A stretch of 35,978 bases of DNA from an uncultured Acetobacteraceae bacterium (lineage in GTDB: Bacteria; Pseudomonadota; Alphaproteobacteria; Acetobacterales; Acetobacteraceae). A program made the translations under genes and the position numbers. The DNA lies in the NCBI GenBank assembly GCA_903877125.1, contig CAIRCM010000131.1:1-35978 (forward strand), given 5' to 3'. A model generated the notes under the pieces. It did no database searches, had not been told where the DNA came from, and worked only from the letters and a program-made list of their open reading frames with translations. Below, in pieces: positions 34,004-35,978 of the stretch (within the stretch, counting starts at the first letter, position 1; the number at the start of each line of letters is the position of its first letter).

Positions 34004-34420
34004 CTAGCGACGATAAGGAAAACAGCGGTGGCGGTCGAGGGTCATGCCGAAATGCCGGCCCAGTGCGTCGATCGCGTCGCCCTGATCCGGATAGGGGTCG
34101 GCGTTGCCGCGGCCGACGATGATGCAGGTGCCCTCCGGCCGGTTCTTCGGTGGCAGCATGGCGGTGACCAGGGCCAATCCGTCCTCGTCCCGCAAGGTCA
34201 GGAAAAGCGGCATGGTCCGATGGATATAGGCTTTCTTGCCGATGTCCTGTTCGATGTAGACGGTGGTGGTCGGTTTGTAGGATTCCGCCGCGCGTTCCCA
34301 TTCCCGCCGGTAGTGCTTTTCGACCGCGTGGTGCATCGCTTCGGACTCGGCGACCGCCTCGCCTTCAGAGATCAAGCGGAACCAGGTTCGGTTTTTCGGG
34401 GCGTCGCAGACGTATTCCAT
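34004..34420 (-). CDS. Conserved-looking protein of unknown function
   Basis: A 138-residue protein that I do not recognise. It has no signal peptide or membrane segment. It is rich in aromatic and charged residues, with predicted alternation of helix (about 24-46, AESEAMHHAVEKHYRREWER) and strands (YIHRTMPLFLTLRDEDGLALV, CIIVGRG). The composition and the codon use match its neighbours, so it is a real gene rather than an antisense shadow. It opens the cupin-flavoprotein unit. An accessory or substrate-binding role for that set is possible. Confidence 0.62.
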   Translation of the reverse strand: MEYVCDAPKNRTWFRLISEGEAVAESEAMHHAVEKHYRREWERAAESYKPTTTVYIEQDIGKKAYIHRTMPLFLTLRDEDGLALVTAMLPPKNRPEGTCIIVGRGNADPYPDQGDAIDALGRHFGMTLDRHRCFPYRR

Positions 34421-34505
34421 ACGCGGGTACCCTGCTTGGACGTTGGTGGCAGCGAAGCTTAGGATGGAACGTCCGGACAGGCAAACGGCGGGGAACCGAT
34501 GGGGG

Positions 34506-35909
34506 TCAGAACGCCCACTTTACCCTGAGGGCGAACTTGTTGTTGGTGGTCGTTCGGCCGAAAGCGTAGTCGTAACGAGCGCTCATTGCGAATGGCCCGT
34601 TGCGCGCGACCGTCAAGCCGACACCGAACTCGGCGATATCGGTGTCGCGGGCAGGCGCTGTAACCGTGAATGCACCGCCGGTCAGGAACGAAGCGGAAGT
34701 CGAAATCGCGGCCGTGTTCAGATTGCGGACGTAATAGCCATGCACCTCAGGCGTAAAATGCCAATCGTCTCCCAGGGACATCGGATAGCCGAACCGGCTG
34801 CCGATCTTGAGTTGGGTGATATCGATGCTTTGTCCGGCGACGTTCAAATCGAAGATGCCGCCACCCGAGGTGGTGTGCGACGCGATGTTCAAGTGGATCT
34901 CCTGTAGCCCGATACTCGGCGTAATCTCGATGCCATGCGCCCGAATATCGTACCCGGCCGCGATTTTGGCGCTGAACTGGGTGCCTGTGTAGCCGGACGA
35001 GCGCGTGAAACCGAACGCACTGAGGTTTTCCGTGGAATTATACCAATTGTAACCAAGCGCCGCGGCGCCCTCCAGGAAGAAGCGGTCGACATACCAGGTA
35101 CCGTAAACGCCTGCTTGGGCGGTCAGCACCCGGCCTTTGTTGCCCGCCAACTGGTCCGCGAACGCGATATCGGTGTTCGACAACGCGGCCGCCACACCGA
35201 TGCGAATGTCGGGGCGAACAAGTGTATCCCCACCGATCGTCAGACCGTAGGTCGATGCGGTGTAACCGCTGACCCCATCGGTCATTCGTTGGGTGGCGAT
35301 GTCGTTATAAGGCATCGCCCAGACCGCGATGCCGCGCCCCACATTGTCGCCCGCCGACAGACCCCCAGCCTGACGAGCCGCCTGCAACCGGTCATCGACC
35401 GACCCGAAAAATTCGCTGTTTGTGCTGAAAAAGGCGCTCGTGAGCGTCTGCGCCGAACCGATCATGCTCGGCTGTACTTGACTGAAGAACCGGGCTTCCT
35501 GCGCCGGGGTCAGCGACGCCAATGTCGTCAGCAGCAATTCGCCATTGGCCGGGTTATTCGCCAGATTTTCCAACAGCCCTCTCACCCCAGCAATGGCCGA
35601 CAGCGCGTTCGACAGTCCGAGACCGCTCAAATCGGCCGCAACATCCGCCACCAACCCATTGCGACCCGAAGCGACCGTCGCAGCCCCGACCAGCGCGTTA
35701 ACGCCCAAATCGAACGTCGCAGTCCCGACCAGTGTGTTACCGCCCAATTCGACCGTCGTGTTCTCGACCAGTGCGTTATAGACTGCGGTCAACTGAGCAT
35801 CGGTGGGCGGCGGCCCCGCGTATACAGATAAAACAGCTCTAGTACCCAGAATCTCTAGACCGCGAAACACGGTTTCATCCTCTTTTGATGGACGACGCTC
35901 TTGGTCCAC
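34506..35909 (-). CDS. Autotransporter beta-barrel domain protein, probably 5'-truncated
   Basis: A 467-codon open frame whose C-terminal 270 residues form an autotransporter barrel. It has alternating amphipathic strands from about 195 onward (GIAVWAMPYNDIATQ), repeated aromatic-Gly strand ends, and a terminal FALRVKWAF with the C-terminal Phe needed for outer-membrane insertion. Upstream lie a helical linker (LTTLASLTPAQEARFFSQV) and short repeats (about 40-85), but there is no signal peptide. The first 17 or so codons read, in another frame, through the end of an IS630-type transposase gene. The original 5' end with leader and passenger is therefore missing or lies beyond the insertion. 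Without a leader the product could not reach the outer membrane, so this is likely a pseudogene. Confidence 0.72.
   Translation of the reverse strand: MDQERRPSKEDETVFRGLEILGTRAVLSVYAGPPPTDAQLTAVYNALVENTTVELGGNTLVGTATFDLGVNALVGAATVASGRNGLVADVAADLSGLGLSNALSAIAGVRGLLENLANNPANGELLLTTLASLTPAQEARFFSQVQPSMIGSAQTLTSAFFSTNSEFFGSVDDRLQAARQAGGLSAGDNVGRGIAVWAMPYNDIATQRMTDGVSGYTASTYGLTIGGDTLVRPDIRIGVAAALSNTDIAFADQLAGNKGRVLTAQAGVYGTWYVDRFFLEGAAALGYNWYNSTENLSAFGFTRSSGYTGTQFSAKIAAGYDIRAHGIEITPSIGLQEIHLNIASHTTSGGGIFDLNVAGQSIDITQLKIGSRFGYPMSLGDDWHFTPEVHGYYVRNLNTAAISTSASFLTGGAFTVTAPARDTDIAEFGVGLTVARNGPFAMSARYDYAFGRTTTNNKFALRVKWAF
35644..35799. repeat. Four imperfect 39-base tandem repeats in the autotransporter gene
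   Basis: Units start at 35644, 35683, 35722 and 35761. Each shares the core CGACCAG-GTTA and, in three of them, a CGACCGTCG-type end. They encode 13-residue repeats such as TTVELGGNTLVG, TATFDLGVNALVG and AATVASGRNGLV, a beta-helix-like passenger pattern. The repeat period is a multiple of three, so copy changes keep the frame. Confidence 0.6.
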
Positions 35910-35978
35910 ACGAAAGGTCGCGCCTCTTCGTTGTAGCTGGCGATGAAGCTGTCGATATGGTCCTTCAACTCGGGGACG
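35855..35978 (-). CDS. IS630-family transposase, C-terminal end (continues outside window)
   Basis: The minus strand is open from the window edge to a TAG at 35857-35855 and encodes 40 residues: VPELKDHIDSFIASYNEEAR, then PFVWTKSVVHQKRMKP and CFAV. The NEEARPFVWTKS segment is the conserved C-terminal end of IS630/Tc1-type DDE transposases. The catalytic domain lies beyond the window. The stop codon is the TAG of a CTAG tetranucleotide. CTAG-targeting IS870-like members of this family are known to acquire their stop codon from the target, and the arrangement here fits that. Confidence 0.75.
   Translation of the reverse strand, partial: VPELKDHIDSFIASYNEEARPFVWTKSVVHQKRMKPCFAV
35855..35978 (-). 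mobile_element. Right-hand end of an IS630-type insertion sequence (IS870-like)
   Basis: The transposase end and its CTAG stop (35855-35858) mark the likely element boundary against the autotransporter remnant. A second CTAG lies 16 bases away at 35839-35842. The other end and inverted repeats are outside the window, so the exact boundary is inferred. Confidence 0.55.

Noticed and set aside
1-35978. CRISPR arrays, rRNA genes or prophage modules
   Set aside because: No regularly spaced identical repeats, no ribosomal RNA sequence and no phage structural or lysis genes were seen.

Overview
The window reads as a GC-rich alphaproteobacterial chromosome. A Rhodospirillales/Acetobacteraceae-like host is my best guess, inferred rather than shown. 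The support is a PopZ (DUF2497) gene, a pcm-tolC-popZ-valS block with a nearby tRNA-Cys, Tat-exported periplasmic oxidoreductases, and an IS630-type transposase end at the right edge. Coding density is very high: no gap exceeds about 165 bases, many genes overlap by 1 to 4 bases, and I found no recognisable transcription-regulator gene in 36 kb.

Layout. (1) 1-5849: the 3' end of gyrB, a strong hairpin terminator shared with a convergent bifunctional fatty-acid oxidation enzyme (FadB/FadJ type), then a divergent pair of overlapping acyl-CoA dehydrogenase genes and a convergent secreted TPR protein. (2) 5301-11645, minus strand: a glycolate oxidase operon (glcD, glcE, a 93-residue membrane protein of unknown function, glcF, TPR protein), preceded by a secreted adenosine deaminase-like enzyme. 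(3) 11686-12654, minus strand: a D-2-hydroxyacid dehydrogenase, divergent from the next block. (4) 12752-20895, plus strand: a ten-gene run holding a PLP aminotransferase, a TauD-type dioxygenase, a two-subunit molybdenum hydroxylase (IorAB-like), flavocytochrome c (FccAB) and soxX, soxY, soxZ, soxA. (5) 20900-26710: valS, popZ, tolC and pcm on the minus strand, then tRNA-Cys(GCA) on the plus strand. (6) 26802-31810: a Tat-exported ACMSD-like amidohydrolase, an orphan peptide-type ABC binding protein, a D-arginine dehydrogenase-like flavoprotein and a luciferase-like flavin oxidoreductase. (7) 31972-34420: a fumarate-reductase-type flavoprotein, a small cupin and an unrecognised 138-residue protein. 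(8) 34506-35978: an autotransporter beta-barrel whose 5' end runs into an IS630-family transposase gene.

How the genes work together. Blocks 1 and 2 are ordinary carbon catabolism: acyl-CoA beta-oxidation and glycolate to glyoxylate. Block 4 is the most unusual part. Deaminating, oxygenating and Mo-hydroxylating enzymes are co-transcribed, by spacing, with a partial periplasmic sulfur-oxidation system. That system has the carrier SoxYZ, the haem enzyme SoxXA and flavocytochrome c, but no soxB or soxCD in this window, and its SoxY has a non-canonical C-terminal tail. My hypothesis is a pathway that degrades a nitrogen- and sulfur-containing organic compound and oxidises the released sulfur in the periplasm. 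Blocks 6 and 7 look like further accessory catabolism of unknown substrate.
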